DNA of 64,000 bases from Gari tellinella (taxonomy: Eukaryota; Mollusca; Bivalvia; Cardiida; Psammobiidae). The stretch spans positions 50,059,786-50,123,785 of the forward strand of contig OV277862.1 of assembly GCA_922989275.2 (NCBI GenBank). The letters run 5' to 3'. The notes under the pieces were generated by a model. It searched no databases and was not told the DNA's origin. It saw only the letters and a program-made list of their open reading frames with translations. A program made the position numbers and the translations under genes. Positions within the stretch are counted from its first letter, which is position 1; each line of letters begins with the position of its first letter. This document shows, piece after piece, positions 36,101 to 44,599 of this stretch.

Positions 36101-36168
36101 CATTTAATATAGTAGTTGTCGTGACATTTGCTTATAAAATAATAGCTAGTAACAAATATTCATTTTGA
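23820..36168 (+). CDS. nAChR-like Cys-loop ion channel subunit, gene C
   Basis: Spliced from 23820-24192, 33156-33271 and 35470-36168 (395 residues). Start chosen at 23820 for the signal peptide MDVLLVIYSLLNCIHITLGC; an upstream in-frame ATG lies at 23763. The extracellular domain has HLYDHILTDYYIRVRPLYDQ and MMGQFTFEWTDEFLTWN. The Cys-loop is intact (Cys151 and Cys165, YMDITYYPFDTQE between). M1-M3 are near-identical to gene B, with SGEKGSIAITVFLSF at M2; M4 precedes the stop. Loop-B GSW and loop-C CC are absent. Intron 1 is 8963 bp because it hosts a long-TIR element with nested LINE and Penelope insertions. Intron 2 (2198 bp) hosts a Tc1-type element ending about 10 bp before exon 3. All three exons are open and in phase, so the gene may work if these introns are removed. 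Confidence 0.78.
24380..24490. repeat. K2 hairpin core remnant
   Basis: CAGGCTTGAAGTAAACAGAA...GCTTTAAGC around CTCCTTTCGGAG. The outer ends of the parent MITE are not recognisable. Confidence 0.4.
26046..26459. other. Unassigned inner part of long-TIR element 1
   Basis: No ORF or repeat recognised. By position it may be the decayed 5' part of the element's gene. Confidence 0.3.
26460..26950 (+). pseudogene. DQAHEQ-family gene, N-terminal/middle fragment
   Basis: Frames around stops read LGNLLIDSGWTSVLIQAEIA, then TTGTANSF, and from 26723 an open stretch with LFHALGHHNYARAVSIHLRD and LPVKHPGVF. I recognise these blocks from a repetitive, uncharacterised animal protein family (from memory). 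They also occur, diverged, in the second element (for example NYACWLPMHLNDM at about 56130-56170). It stops just where the minus-strand LINE begins. Confidence 0.55.
27000..28205 (-). mobile_element. RTE-type LINE, truncated and decayed
   Basis: On the minus strand, 28205-27777 encodes RT motifs LLREEQAGFRAGRSCSDQIV, SFMDFNKAFDSVDR and NGLPSKIVKIIRSLYN. 27755-27567 gives MLSPMIFSIVIDWVMK and LDYADDIGLL (motif C, DD kept). Near 27330-27230 HLKTKLRLFN and LLYGTEPWRRTRR match the RTE C-terminal domain. There are several frameshifts and stops and no endonuclease, so it is a 5'-truncated dead copy. It separates two pieces of the DQAHEQ-type gene, so it inserted after that gene. Confidence 0.78.
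28330..28690 (+). pseudogene. DQAHEQ-family gene, C-terminal fragment
   Basis: Broken frames contain KYGTNIMFGWYRKSNSLASL and YERSETMLTWPEAEVDLLNI, followed by HQHRMLP. These fit the region between the middle and the Cys-rich tail of the family as I remember it. Weakly conserved; called mainly because it lies beyond the LINE insertion in the right order. Confidence 0.4.
28955..29206. repeat. Family T MITE
   Basis: The ends ACAGAGGGGAAGAAGTCATT and AATGTGTTCTCTACTGT flank a K1 core (GCAAACAGTTTAGAGTCTGA). More diverged than the copy at 5115-5364. A T10/G12 homopolymer junction lies just beyond at 29240-29262. Confidence 0.65.
29538..29550. repeat. 13-bp target-site duplication, left
   Basis: ATGCTTTTATCAT, repeated exactly at 32204-32216. 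The two copies bracket the Penelope-like element. Confidence 0.8.
29551..31425 (+). CDS. Penelope-like RT with C-terminal GIY-YIG nuclease
   Basis: Open frame of about 624 residues within the element; it continues nine codons upstream into host DNA by chance. It copies RNA into DNA at a nicked target. RT blocks in order: IIKKSDKSGTIVIMDKCDY, TPKFYILPKTHK, TLDVSSLYTNIP (catalytic Asp, near 30037), GTAMGSPMAPAYASLFMG and WLRFLDDIF (catalytic DD at 30340-30345). Then come FNRPKNLRD, a CDRRRCSHC cysteine cluster and a GIY-YIG nuclease with VIYLIECKRCNLQYIGQT (31117-31173) and a downstream ETYWI. No stop or frameshift interrupts it. The N-terminus before the KSDKSG block is missing, so the copy is 5'-truncated yet recent. 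The C-terminal nuclease places it among canonical EN+ Penelope elements. Confidence 0.88.
   Translation, partial: ASDSSIIIKKSDKSGTIVIMDKCDYVEEIERQLNDCTYYEKLNHDPSEDVKIRIRDCIEKISEQSPIISDLLDIFPSVIRTPKFYILPKTHKEFNKRLPLGYPGRPIVSACNSNTDNISKYVDYVLKPLMQSLPSYVKDSSDFILKLKSAKLEHADSYLVTLDVSSLYTNIPHQDGIDACKCFLNTSDICASRQLPVDNILSLIRLVLENNHFQFNGENFMQKMGTAMGSPMAPAYASLFMGKLEQDFLNTRNLKPSIWLRFLDDIFMVWNHSLESLQIFIDALNSFHPSIKFTYSISKNKVNFLDVSVTKSEDLDFVTDVYVKSTNVHQYVEYSSCHSKSCKNGIPYSQGKRYRRIISDDTIFRKSLCELREIFLERNYPANIIDKALENVSLLTQNEALKTVEKVRDKSVIPFVIEYNPSLPNIGLILNKYWDLLKLSNKDSVKDVHACKPILAFNRPKNLRDYLVRSTFTDSTCTNHLSQACDRRRCSHCKNIIKTDAFTSSRTQERFKMRFSTCCKSKNVIYLIECKRCNLQYIGQTNQLVSKRMNSHIFDINNYEDRGYGTHVASHFNSASHSINHFSLLPFDIVNNEMDRLCKETYWIHKLNTLYPNGMNAKLLYDIK
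32126..32154 (+). ncRNA. Hammerhead-like motif (degenerate)
   Basis: CCTTGAAAAAGCC, TAAC, GGCGAAACG. The order is a CUGANGA-like box, a short stem II and GAAAC. The first box departs from the consensus, so activity is doubtful. Hammerhead motifs are known from Penelope-like elements; the call depends on that precedent. Confidence 0.35.
32204..32216. repeat. 13-bp target-site duplication, right
   Basis: ATGCTTTTATCAT, identical to 29538-29550. The TIR of the older element resumes at once (AAAATGCACGATA, the inverse of ATCGTGCATTTT near 24990). Confidence 0.8.
32701..32960. repeat. Complete family R MITE
   Basis: The ends TTAACCCTTTACCTG and GGGGGAAAGGGTTAA enclose the K2 hairpin around AATGCGCCTTAAGGCGCATA. 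Just outside the long-TIR element, still in gene C intron 1. Confidence 0.75.
33156..33271 (+). CDS. Gene C exon 2
   Basis: 116 nt, acceptor TTTACAG|GACATG, donor ACACAG|GTAAAC. Encodes GHVDDKVTVSNNGEVRW to YYPFDTQ, with the first Cys of the Cys-loop present. Confidence 0.85.
33720..33960. repeat. MITE, Q-like, GTCCCTGATCAG core
   Basis: Same kind as 4082-4340. Core GTGAAGTCCCTGATCAGAGG and its complement, then CATCGGACAAGTGTACTCTT. In gene C intron 2. Confidence 0.65.
34284..35458 (-). mobile_element. Tc1/mariner element, internally deleted
   Basis: TIRs ATACTCAGCAAAAATAGAAA (34284 onward) and, inverted, at 35430-35458 (TTTCTATTTTTGTTAAGTAT) are flanked by TA. It encodes a transposase on the minus strand, now broken (see 34562-34992). 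The right TIR ends about 10 bp before exon 3 of gene C, so the intron's polypyrimidine tract is only TTTCCTTCAG after the element edge. Confidence 0.75.
34562..34992 (-). pseudogene. Tc1/mariner transposase remnant
   Basis: The N-terminal half keeps a helix-turn-helix (ATVTARRFGIAAETIRNRLK) and PIRTHRPH. It then jumps almost at once to the C-terminal block (WPVVSTYLKPIEHVEGKDG, with the usual N of LNPIEH changed). The central DDE region is deleted. A second frame supplies WHGIPDDVIRRCIR and the end. It cannot be active. Confidence 0.7.
35470..36168 (+). CDS. Gene C exon 3
   Basis: Acceptor TTCCTTCAG|GAATGT, phase 0. Encodes ECQVNIYLSDETSDD, M1-M4 and ends in KYSF. Only about 10 bp separate it from the Tc1-type TIR. 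Confidence 0.83.
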   Translation, partial: ECQVNIYLSDETSDDVLLLPFETTENPQPDLEHAEWETLDTREETYMVQNTQLLKYRFLFRRRPSFIMFTTVGPLLILAFLNSFVFLVPISSGEKGSIAITVFLSFSVYMSSIATVLPPNSLQTPILQVFMMILEVNSALTMLCTIIELRMFNGNNSLQGVRLLSCNRNSADGEDKQTNDAVSGKESCSSKINKHNVFDCVDIKMCCVSVSFNIVVVVTFAYKIIASNKYSF

Positions 36169-36520
36169 AATGAAATACTTGTTCTGAACATGCATATGCA
36201 TATGGTAAAGCTCTATTGTTTCGCAGTAAACCTCGTTTTACGCGCAGGGCTGATGTCCACTGCAAACAGTTTTGGGTTAGAATAGTTGTCAGTTTACTCG
36301 GTGTGTGTCTAGCCTCTAGGCCAACATATAGTCGGGTCGATACAATCGAAATGTTTTATATTGAAATCTGCATTGTCGAGTATAACAGTTTTGTTTCGTG
36401 TCTTTTTAACTCAAAGAATATCGTTTTCACTAACTGCAGCTTTGTTGTAGTTAATTAACTTTAAAAAGGCCCATGATTTTCAGACAATTATTTAGCCCCA
36501 TTAGGTTTTCGCATAGGTAA

Positions 36521-36750
36521 CTTATTCAACCCTAGCGACGAGAGTGCTCGTTATTTACAAAATGTATACATGTGAATTGTTCATGTTATTCGTGTCGTAT
36601 GCAAGCAGTGTAGACCCTGATCAGAGGGCTCCTTACTAATTATTGTTTGCCAATTTTAAATTTATTGTTCAAACAACCATATTTGGTTAAAAATCGGCTC
36701 GACGTAATTTGAAACTTCATAGTTTTATTTGATGTTTCAGGAGTGAATGA
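36521..36750. repeat. Q-like MITE, partial core
   Basis: Starts CAACCCTAGCGACGAG. Holds half of the GACCCTGATCAGAGGGCTCC core and ends near GTTTCAGGAGTGAATGAG. Its second half core is lost. Confidence 0.45.
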
Positions 36751-36886
36751 GTAAAGCAACCTTTTCGATTGCAACAGCTCTACTAATAAGACAATATGTT
36801 GGTCTGTTGACATTATATAAACATTTTAGTGCTGGTTGTCAAATTGTTACCGTGAATGTGTATATGCACAGTTATAAAGTCTTCAG

Positions 36887-37096
36887 TACAGTAAAACCTC
36901 TCTATTACGACCACTAAATTATGGTAATTATTAGGGTGTTTACGGTAGGTGACCACTTAAAGCAAGGTGACAGTGAAATAGAAAGCTCCATTAGGAGCTT
37001 TCTGTTTCACTGTCACCTTGTTTTAAGCTGCCACCTCTCTATTGTACAATCAATTAGCCTTCGTTTTAGTGGTCGTAATAGCGAGGTTTTACTGTA
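36887..37096. repeat. Complete family P MITE, 3' of gene C
   Basis: TA-flanked ends CAGTAAAACCTCTCTATTAC and GTAATAGCGAGGTTTTACTG; K2-type hairpin around CTCCATTAGGAG. Same relative place as 18687-18896 behind gene B. Confidence 0.82.
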
Positions 37097-38279
37097 TTTC
37101 TCTATTAACCCATTTGCGACATGCTTGCGAGCATATATTGGATTAGTCTATTATAATCGTCTAAGAGGTGCATGCTCGACCGTGTCACTTTTTGTTTTGT
37201 GCGGCGTCTGATCAGATTCTGCACTGTTTGCCTATATCCCTTTTAAGGGACGCTAGGCACAATAGGTTAAACAAAATTTAACGTAAAAGTAATAGCATTT
37301 TCATTTCTGTCTGCAGACAATTTGAAGGCATATCAGACGCATGGTTTCTGGACGTCCGATCAGGCTACAAACTGTTTGAAATGTATATAATTGTTTTATC
37401 ACAAACAAGATTCTTAGGAATAAGTAGTTGTGTCCCTTGTATTAGATTTCGAGAAGCATCTAGCGGATTGTAAGAGTTTCAATGAAGTTGAAACGACGCC
37501 TGTTTGTACTGTGTATATTTATTTAAACATACATGTTGAACAATTTAAAAATGTCTTATCAAATATCAACAAAAGTACAAAACCTATTGAACGGAGATGT
37601 ATCATATGGCGCAAATAACATAACAAATGAACCGTGCAATGAGAAAATCTGTCTTACTGCATTGCACACAGTGTATATCGAGGACAGCCGCCTTATCAAA
37701 TAGTAAAAATAACATAACGAATGAGCTGTGTCATGACAAAACCTGCCTTATTGTATTGCAACATTGTACAATCCAAGCACCCTTGTCACACTGGCTCTGC
37801 ATCTGAGTTTGGTCTACACTATCAAATATCGTATACAATATAGCTTAATAAACTACTTTAGATGTATTTTGGTGTCATTCAGTGTAGATCATGATACGCC
37901 GCCCGGTCTTAGACGCGGCGGTTTGCCTTGATCTACACTGTTTGCAATGCAATAAAGTAGGTTTTCTCGTGTCACGGTTAAAATGTAAATAGAAACTGAT
38001 TCTGTCAAAGAGGGTCATGCAGTTGACATTTTCTTTAATGTACAAGAAGAGCTTAAATGATGTTGCTAGGGGTAAACAAGGCTGACAAGAGTGTAAACAT
38101 AGTTGAACATAGCCTCCTTGATTAATCAATGGCAGACAATTCTAGACACTATTATGCTATTCAACCCTTAAAGTTGTCTCCCGCTTTCCATTTTCAACAC
38201 GTACATTGTTTATATATGTATGATGATGCCATGTAACGCTTAACCAAATGAGTGAGAAAGTGTTGGATTTGTTCAGCTT
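37097..38279. other. Gene C 3' flank with K1 core copies
   Basis: Half or whole K1-type cores at about 37195-37230 and 37870-37945 (GTGTAGATCATGATACGCCG and inverse). 37715-37830 aligns with the gene B 3' flank at about 18895-19015 (AAGCACC...GAGTTTGGTCT). No gene seen. Confidence 0.5.
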
Positions 38280-40640
38280 AAACCCTCTTATCTGTGTTGA
38301 AAGTGAATCGGAGTGTGCTTTTATACACATTCTGATTCATCATCAACCTAATTTAAGTGTCATGTCTTCAGCTACCATGAGCTGCGGGTATATGCGTTGA
38401 TGTTGCATATTCATGAATGTATTCTATGAGGTTATAATTTCATGTCAATACGTCAAATTACTGATGATGATATGTTGCAACTTACAGCATGTTGAAGGTG
38501 GGGTGGGGGTATTCTACTCATGGGCTTTCTGTTTTACTTTCAGCCCCTTATAAGCTACCATATACTTGGACTATAACGTTCAATTCTTAATATATGACTG
38601 TATTAATATGGTGTAGTATTGGAAAATTAAGCATATATTGAAGCTTTACACAAGCACATGATTGCATCTGCTTTGTAATTTAAACATATCTCTCTATGAT
38701 AATCTTGTTGATCCCTGATATTTCAAATGACGATTCCCATTTTTAGGTGTTCCATTCTGTTTCCAGAAATTTCTGATGCTAACTAAAAGTATGATTTTCT
38801 CTCTTCTATATAATACTGCAACCTGACCGACATTGAAGACCCTGATTGGAGATCGAACACTTGTGGGAGGCCACCAATCTGGGCCTTCACTGTCTACTCA
38901 AGACAAGTATGTACATGTATTCCCTTACTATCTGTTGATAACCTTGCAACATACTTCAACCTAGCTATTACCCCGGGGCCTTTTTGGTTTATGGTTTAGG
39001 TGACCACTTACAGTGTGATGAAGTTGAAGCAGAATGTGCCTTAAAGCTCATTGTAACTTACTTTAAACCTACTTTAAGTGATATGCTTTAAGCTACCATT
39101 TGCTTGGATATTGGAAATTTTGTTTATTTTGGATATTCATGACTGTATATAATGGAGTGATGAGTCGATGTCATTTCGACAAATTACGGTTGAAAAACTT
39201 TCCACTAAAAGCTTGCTGATGGTAAATAGGGGAGTGTCATTGTGCACATTCTGCTTTGCTTTCAGCTTGTTTTAGGCTACCTGATTCTGGGATATGGGAA
39301 AGGTTTATTTATCATGCATAATGATGAATGTATCTATATGGTGTAGAGTTAGTTTATTTGTCTTCTGGTGTTAACTAAAAGTACTTTTTGTCCTTTCCAC
39401 ATAATACTGCAACTTGACAGACTTTGCAGACCCAGATTGGAGAGCACTTGTAGGAGGCCACCAATCTGGGCCTCCACAGCCTACAAAAGAAAAGTATGTA
39501 TTCCCTTTTATCTGTTTATAATCATGCAACCGCTTTTAAACCCAACTATTACCCCGTGGCCTGTTTTTTAGTCTTGTAGACAGGTGACCACTTACAGTGT
39601 GATGAAAGTGAAACAGAATGTCCGTTGATGCACATTGTGACTTACTTTCAGCCTTCTTTAAGTGACATGCTTTAAGCTACCGTTTGCTTAGATTTTAGAA
39701 TTGTTGTTTATATGGCAAATTTAGGACTGTATAATTATATGGAATGGTGATTTTATGTCATTTCGACAAACCACTGCTGAAAAGCATGCAGCTTACAGCA
39801 TGTTTGAAGTGAAGAAGAGAGTGTCCTTATGCACATTCTGCTTTATTTTCAGCCTGCTTTAAGCTGCCTGATACAGGGATACGGGAAAGGTTTATTTATC
39901 ATGCATAACCATGAATGTATTAATATGGTGTAGTGTTAGTTTATCTGTGTCTGATATGAACTAAAAGTACTTATTTGTCTCTTCTACATACTATTGATAC
40001 TTGACAGACTTTGCAGACCCAGATTGGAGAGCACTTGTAGGAGGCCACCTATCTGGGCCTCCACAGCCTGACAAGTCAAGTATGTATTCCCTTTTTATCT
40101 GGTGATAACCATGCAAAGTGAAGCAGATTGTGCCCTCATGCAAATTGGGACTCACTTTCGTCCTACTTTAAGTGACATGCTTTAAGCCACTATATGCTCG
40201 GATTTTGGAATTGTTGTTTTTGTTGCATATTCATGACTGTATATAAGTGTATATATTGGGATGATGATTCTAGGTTACTTTGACAAACTATACTGTTGGA
40301 AATCATGCAGCTTACAGCGTGTTTAAGATGAAGAAGAGTGTGTCCTTATGCACATTTTGCTTTATCTTCAGCCTGCTTTAGGCTGCCAGATACTGGGTTA
40401 TAGAAAGGTTTTTTGTTATTTTATCATGCACTCGTTACGAATGTATTGAAATGGTGTAGAGTTAGTTTATCTGTTTTCTGATGTTATTTAAAAGTACTTT
40501 CTGTCTCTTTTACATAATACTCAACATGACAGACTTTGCAGACCCAGATTGGAGAGCACTTGAAGGAGGTCCCCAATATGGGTCTTCACTGCCTACACAA
40601 GACAAGTATGTATTCTTTATAGTAAATTGATACACTATGA
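38280..40640. repeat. Tandem array of ~585-bp MITE-derived units
   Basis: The marker CAGACCCAGATTGGAGAGCA recurs near 39426, 40014 and 40543, with an older form at about 38837. Each unit pairs a hairpin (CAGATTGG...CCAATCTGGG) with a degraded K2 hairpin (AAGCAGAATGTG...CTTTAAG) and a CATGAATGTATT block. Spacings are about 588, 588 and 529 bp. Confidence 0.7.
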
Positions 40641-41212
40641 GTACCACTAGAGAAGACTTGGACAGAAATTTAACTACCGTATAACTCTTACAGTACTTGG
40701 TTGGCTTGCTTCCTAAGATAGGTGATCGCTTTGAGGGGGTTGAAGGTGAAGAGGAATAGAAGAAATTCTCATTCCACTGCTCCTTCAGCCTGCTTGAAGC
40801 TATGGTCTACTAGGACTTGAAAGGTTTTCTTATGATGTATACTCATGACAATGAAAAGAACTGATTTCTCTGAGAGTATTGAGTTGGAGACACTAAGGAT
40901 ACTTACTGGAAAAGAGCAAATTACATCACCACTCTAACTATCACTTCTTGCTGTCATATTTTCCAGAGAACGTTTTACTGAAACTTTTTACTGAAATTTC
41001 TTCTTAAGCTTTTTATTACTTAAGTCTATTTTTTTTTTAATTGTTTCTCTTCTCTATTCTTTATCTTTTCTTCATGTCTTTCCTTTCTATTTTTGCTTTC
41101 ACCTTTATCCTGTTTCTTTTCAGACACTTTGTTTATGGTGATCGGGAGACAAACTGCTGTGGAACTGAAGTGATGAACATCTCAAATACTACTGTTGTGA
41201 AACTGCTTCCAA

Positions 41213-44200
41213 ATGGGTAATGCCCTAGAACTCTGGAGATGTTCCATCGGTCGGTTCCACGGCAGAAGTTTCTTATGTTGTAAGAAAGTATCAGTAAAGG
41301 TATCATTCATTCCTTTTATTATTATCTTGTGGTTATATAATCTGAGTCTATACTGTACCAAATTTGTTATTAATTCTATTAATAGCTATTATTTATACAC
41401 AGTCTTATTATTACTACTGCTGCAGTCAGGCGATGTTGAACCAAACCCCGGTCCAACCACTAGCAATAGTGGCCACAGTCTCTCATTATTGCATTGCAAT
41501 ATCAGAAGCATAAGACAGAAACTGGACTACATCAGAGACAGCTATTTAGACTTTGATATTTTGAGTTTTACTGAGACACATTTAGATATGGCTGTATCTG
41601 ATGATTTCTTGTTTCTGTCAGATGCTTATGATAGTTTTTACAGAAAGGATAGAACAAATCATGGAGGCGGAATACTGGTATACCTATCTAGTAATCTCAT
41701 TCATAAAAGACTCTTTGAACTGGAAAACTTCTGCCCCGAATCAATCTGGATATGCATTACTATAAATCATGAGAAATATTTAGTTGGTACCTTTTACAGT
41801 CCTAGAACTTCTGATCCTGAGTTTTTCCTGAACTTTAATAAGAATATTGAGAGAGCACTAGAAATAAGTAAAAATATAATCATTCTGGGAGACCTGAATG
41901 AAGACTTGTTGAATCCTAATTTTCGAAAACTAAAGGATGTACTTATAAATTTTTCACTACAGAACACTATCAGTGAACCTACTCGCCTAAATGCTTTACT
42001 GGATCCGGTCATCATTCCTATTGACATGCACTATCTTGATTCTGGTGTAATACCAAACCCTCCTGATGTTAGTGATCACTGTGCAACTTTTATATTTCTT
42101 CCTTTTTCATACGAAATTAAAGCTAGTTTTGAAAGAACTGTCTATCTATATGCAAATGCTGACTTTCAGCTCTTAAGTCAAAATATTTCTTCTTTTGACT
42201 GGCAAATACTTTATAATGGTAGTGTGGATGAAGCTTGTGATTGTTTTACTAAAACTTTTCTTCAGTTTGTTAATGCCTGTATTCCATCACGGAAAATATT
42301 AGTGCGCCCCGATGACAAGCCTTGGTTTGACTCTGAATTAAGAAAATTTTGTAGGAAAAGAGATCGATTAAGGAAATTAGCTTTCAAAACAGGTAAATCG
42401 TCTATTTTAAATAAATATAAACAGCTAAGAAATAAAATAAACAACATGAAAAAACATGCTAAACAGTCATTCTTCAACTCATTAGAAATTAACTTGGAAA
42501 ATTTACATTCTAATGATAAGAAAGGTTTTTGGAGATTAATTAAACACTTTGTTAAAAATAATGATTGTTCTGCTAATATTCCTCCCTTATGTGTAACCTC
42601 TAATAGAGGTGAATCTTCATATTATATAACTGATCAAGATAAAGCCGATTGCTTAAATGACTTTTTTGCCTCTATATCTTCCTTAAATGAAGAAAATGCT
42701 GTTCTTCCTGATTTTGATGCTAAAACCCAGAACTGTTTGTCAAACATAGTTATATCTGAATCAGAAATAAATGACATTATCAATTCCTTAAATATAAATA
42801 AGGCCAGCGGACCTGATTCTATCAGTCATAAAATGCTTAAAGGTGTTTCAACATCAGTTGCCAAACCACTTTCTATATTGTTCAACAGGTCCATTACTGA
42901 AGGGATTTTTCCTGACTGTTGGAAAATTGCAAATGTCACACCTATTTATAAAAAAGGTGATAAATCTTCTGTTTTAAACTATAGACCTGTATCACTTCTC
43001 AGTTGCTGTGGTAAATTGTTTGAAAGAGTGATCTTTAAGCACATGTACAATTTCTTTCTCAATAATAATCTTCTATACAAATATCAATCTGGGTTTTTGC
43101 CAGCCCATTCAACTACTTTCCAGCTTATAGATATCTTTCATCATATATGTCAATCATTTGACAATAAACAGTTTTCTTGTATGGTTTTCTGCGATATTTC
43201 TAAAGCCTTTGATAGAGTTTGGCACAAAGGTCTTCTCTTTAAATTGAAACAAAATGGTATTAATGGTTCTTTACTTGATTGGCTTTCCAGTTACTTGTCA
43301 AATAGAAGTCAGAGAGTCGTCCTACAGTCTAGCGTGTCAGCTTCTAGGTCTATTTCAGCCGGTGTTCCTCAGGGATCTGTGCTAGGGCCGTTAATTTTTC
43401 TTATTTATGTCAATGATATATCTGACTCTCTACTCAGTTTAACTAGATTGTTTGCAGATGATAGCTCTCTCTTTTATTCGGCTACATCTGTTGATGATAT
43501 AGAAGGTATTGTGAATCATGACCTTAATATCATATCTTCATGGGCTAAACAATGGCTGGTTACTTTCAATCCTAACAAAACTGAAGCTATCCTTTTCTCT
43601 CTAAAAAAGTATGATAATCTACCACAACTAATATTTGAAGATACACCAATTAATTTTGTCGAAAACCACAAGCACTTAGGAGTTACTCTTAGCCACAATG
43701 GTCAGTGGAATTCTCATATAGATAATGTAGTAATATCTGCCTCGAAAGTAGTAAACATAATGAGAAGATTAAAATTTACTCTAAATAGGAAATCTTTAAA
43801 TCAAATCTATCTCTCATATATATCTCCTATACTTGAGTATGCATCTATAGTTTGGGATGGTTGCTCTGGTAGCTGTTCAGATTCCTTACAAAAACTTCAA
43901 AATGAAGCTGCCAGAATTGTAACTGGTCTTACTCGTTCTGTTTCATTAGAAAATCTTTACCGTGAATGTGGATGGCTGAGTTTGGAAAAGAGACGTAATT
44001 TTCAAAAGCTGCTTTTTATGTATAAAGCCACACACAGCATGGTACCATCATATATTACAGACTTGATACCTCCTACTGTTGAAGAATCGAACCCATATCC
44101 ACTAAGAAACCGGGAAAATATTAGAATTCCTATTACTAGAACTTCAGTCTCACAAAAATCATGTATTCCATCCTCCATAGATTTGTGGAATAGCTTAGAT

Positions 44201-44599
44201 CTTGATTTGAGAAACATTGATTCATACACTAGTTTCAGACATGTATTATTAAATGACAATTCTCTCATAAATGTTCCATTATATTATTCACAGGGAAACA
44301 GATACTTTTCAGTTTTACATGCAAGAATTAGAAACAATTGCAGTAATCTAAATAACGATCTGTTTAATAACCACCTCAGATTGGATCCCTATTGCTCATG
44401 TACTGAAGCTATTGAAGATGCAGAACATTTCTTCATTACCTGTAAGAATTATACACAGCCAAGATCAACTTTATTTCATTCAATTAGTAAATTTCAACCT
44501 CTGAACTTAGATACATTATTATTTGGGAAAAGATATTTAAATGACAAAGAAAATCTCAATATTTTCAGTGCAGTGCATGAATTTATTAGAGGATCTTAA
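41213..44599 (+). CDS. LINE polyprotein, CR1/L2-like, with 2A-like peptide
   Basis: Uninterrupted ORF of 1128 residues. The N-terminus has two hydrophobic stretches (about residues 31-47 and 59-70) and then GDVEPNPGP (73-81), a 2A-like ribosome-skipping motif. The endonuclease (AP type) follows: LSLLHCNIRSIRQ, FTETHLD, GDLNEDLL and SDHC. RT blocks: ANVTPIYKKGDKSSVLNYRP, DISKAFDRVWHKG (Asp667), AGVPQGSVLGPLIF and LFADDSSLFY (FADD 747-750). The C-terminus has YCSCTEAIEDAEHFFITC, a Cys/His cluster. All catalytic residues I can check are kept and no stop intervenes, so this copy is young or constrained. A separate ORF1 was not found upstream. Clade assignment (CR1/L2/Daphne range) is by eye. It nicks and reverse-transcribes its own RNA at new sites. 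Confidence 0.9.
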   Translation: MGNALELWRCSIGRFHGRSFLCCKKVSVKVSFIPFIIILWLYNLSLYCTKFVINSINSYYLYTVLLLLLLQSGDVEPNPGPTTSNSGHSLSLLHCNIRSIRQKLDYIRDSYLDFDILSFTETHLDMAVSDDFLFLSDAYDSFYRKDRTNHGGGILVYLSSNLIHKRLFELENFCPESIWICITINHEKYLVGTFYSPRTSDPEFFLNFNKNIERALEISKNIIILGDLNEDLLNPNFRKLKDVLINFSLQNTISEPTRLNALLDPVIIPIDMHYLDSGVIPNPPDVSDHCATFIFLPFSYEIKASFERTVYLYANADFQLLSQNISSFDWQILYNGSVDEACDCFTKTFLQFVNACIPSRKILVRPDDKPWFDSELRKFCRKRDRLRKLAFKTGKSSILNKYKQLRNKINNMKKHAKQSFFNSLEINLENLHSNDKKGFWRLIKHFVKNNDCSANIPPLCVTSNRGESSYYITDQDKADCLNDFFASISSLNEENAVLPDFDAKTQNCLSNIVISESEINDIINSLNINKASGPDSISHKMLKGVSTSVAKPLSILFNRSITEGIFPDCWKIANVTPIYKKGDKSSVLNYRPVSLLSCCGKLFERVIFKHMYNFFLNNNLLYKYQSGFLPAHSTTFQLIDIFHHICQSFDNKQFSCMVFCDISKAFDRVWHKGLLFKLKQNGINGSLLDWLSSYLSNRSQRVVLQSSVSASRSISAGVPQGSVLGPLIFLIYVNDISDSLLSLTRLFADDSSLFYSATSVDDIEGIVNHDLNIISSWAKQWLVTFNPNKTEAILFSLKKYDNLPQLIFEDTPINFVENHKHLGVTLSHNGQWNSHIDNVVISASKVVNIMRRLKFTLNRKSLNQIYLSYISPILEYASIVWDGCSGSCSDSLQKLQNEAARIVTGLTRSVSLENLYRECGWLSLEKRRNFQKLLFMYKATHSMVPSYITDLIPPTVEESNPYPLRNRENIRIPITRTSVSQKSCIPSSIDLWNSLDLDLRNIDSYTSFRHVLLNDNSLINVPLYYSQGNRYFSVLHARIRNNCSNLNNDLFNNHLRLDPYCSCTEAIEDAEHFFITCKNYTQPRSTLFHSISKFQPLNLDTLLFGKRYLNDKENLNIFSAVHEFIRGS
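41429..41455 (+). other. 2A-like ribosome-skipping motif
   Basis: Codes for GDVEPNPGP, matching D(V/I)ExNPGP. Translation would break between Gly80 and Pro81 and release an 80-residue hydrophobic leader from the EN-RT protein. 2A-like sequences in animal LINEs are established; activity here is inferred. Confidence 0.8.

Noticed and set aside
38830..40610. Tandem mini-exons (about 73 nt with AG and GT borders) of a host gene
   Set aside because: Lengths of 72, 73, 73 and 77 nt break the frame in two copies, and the sequence is a hairpin related to MITE cores at 4208-4285 and 33830-33900. Kept only as a low-interest finding.
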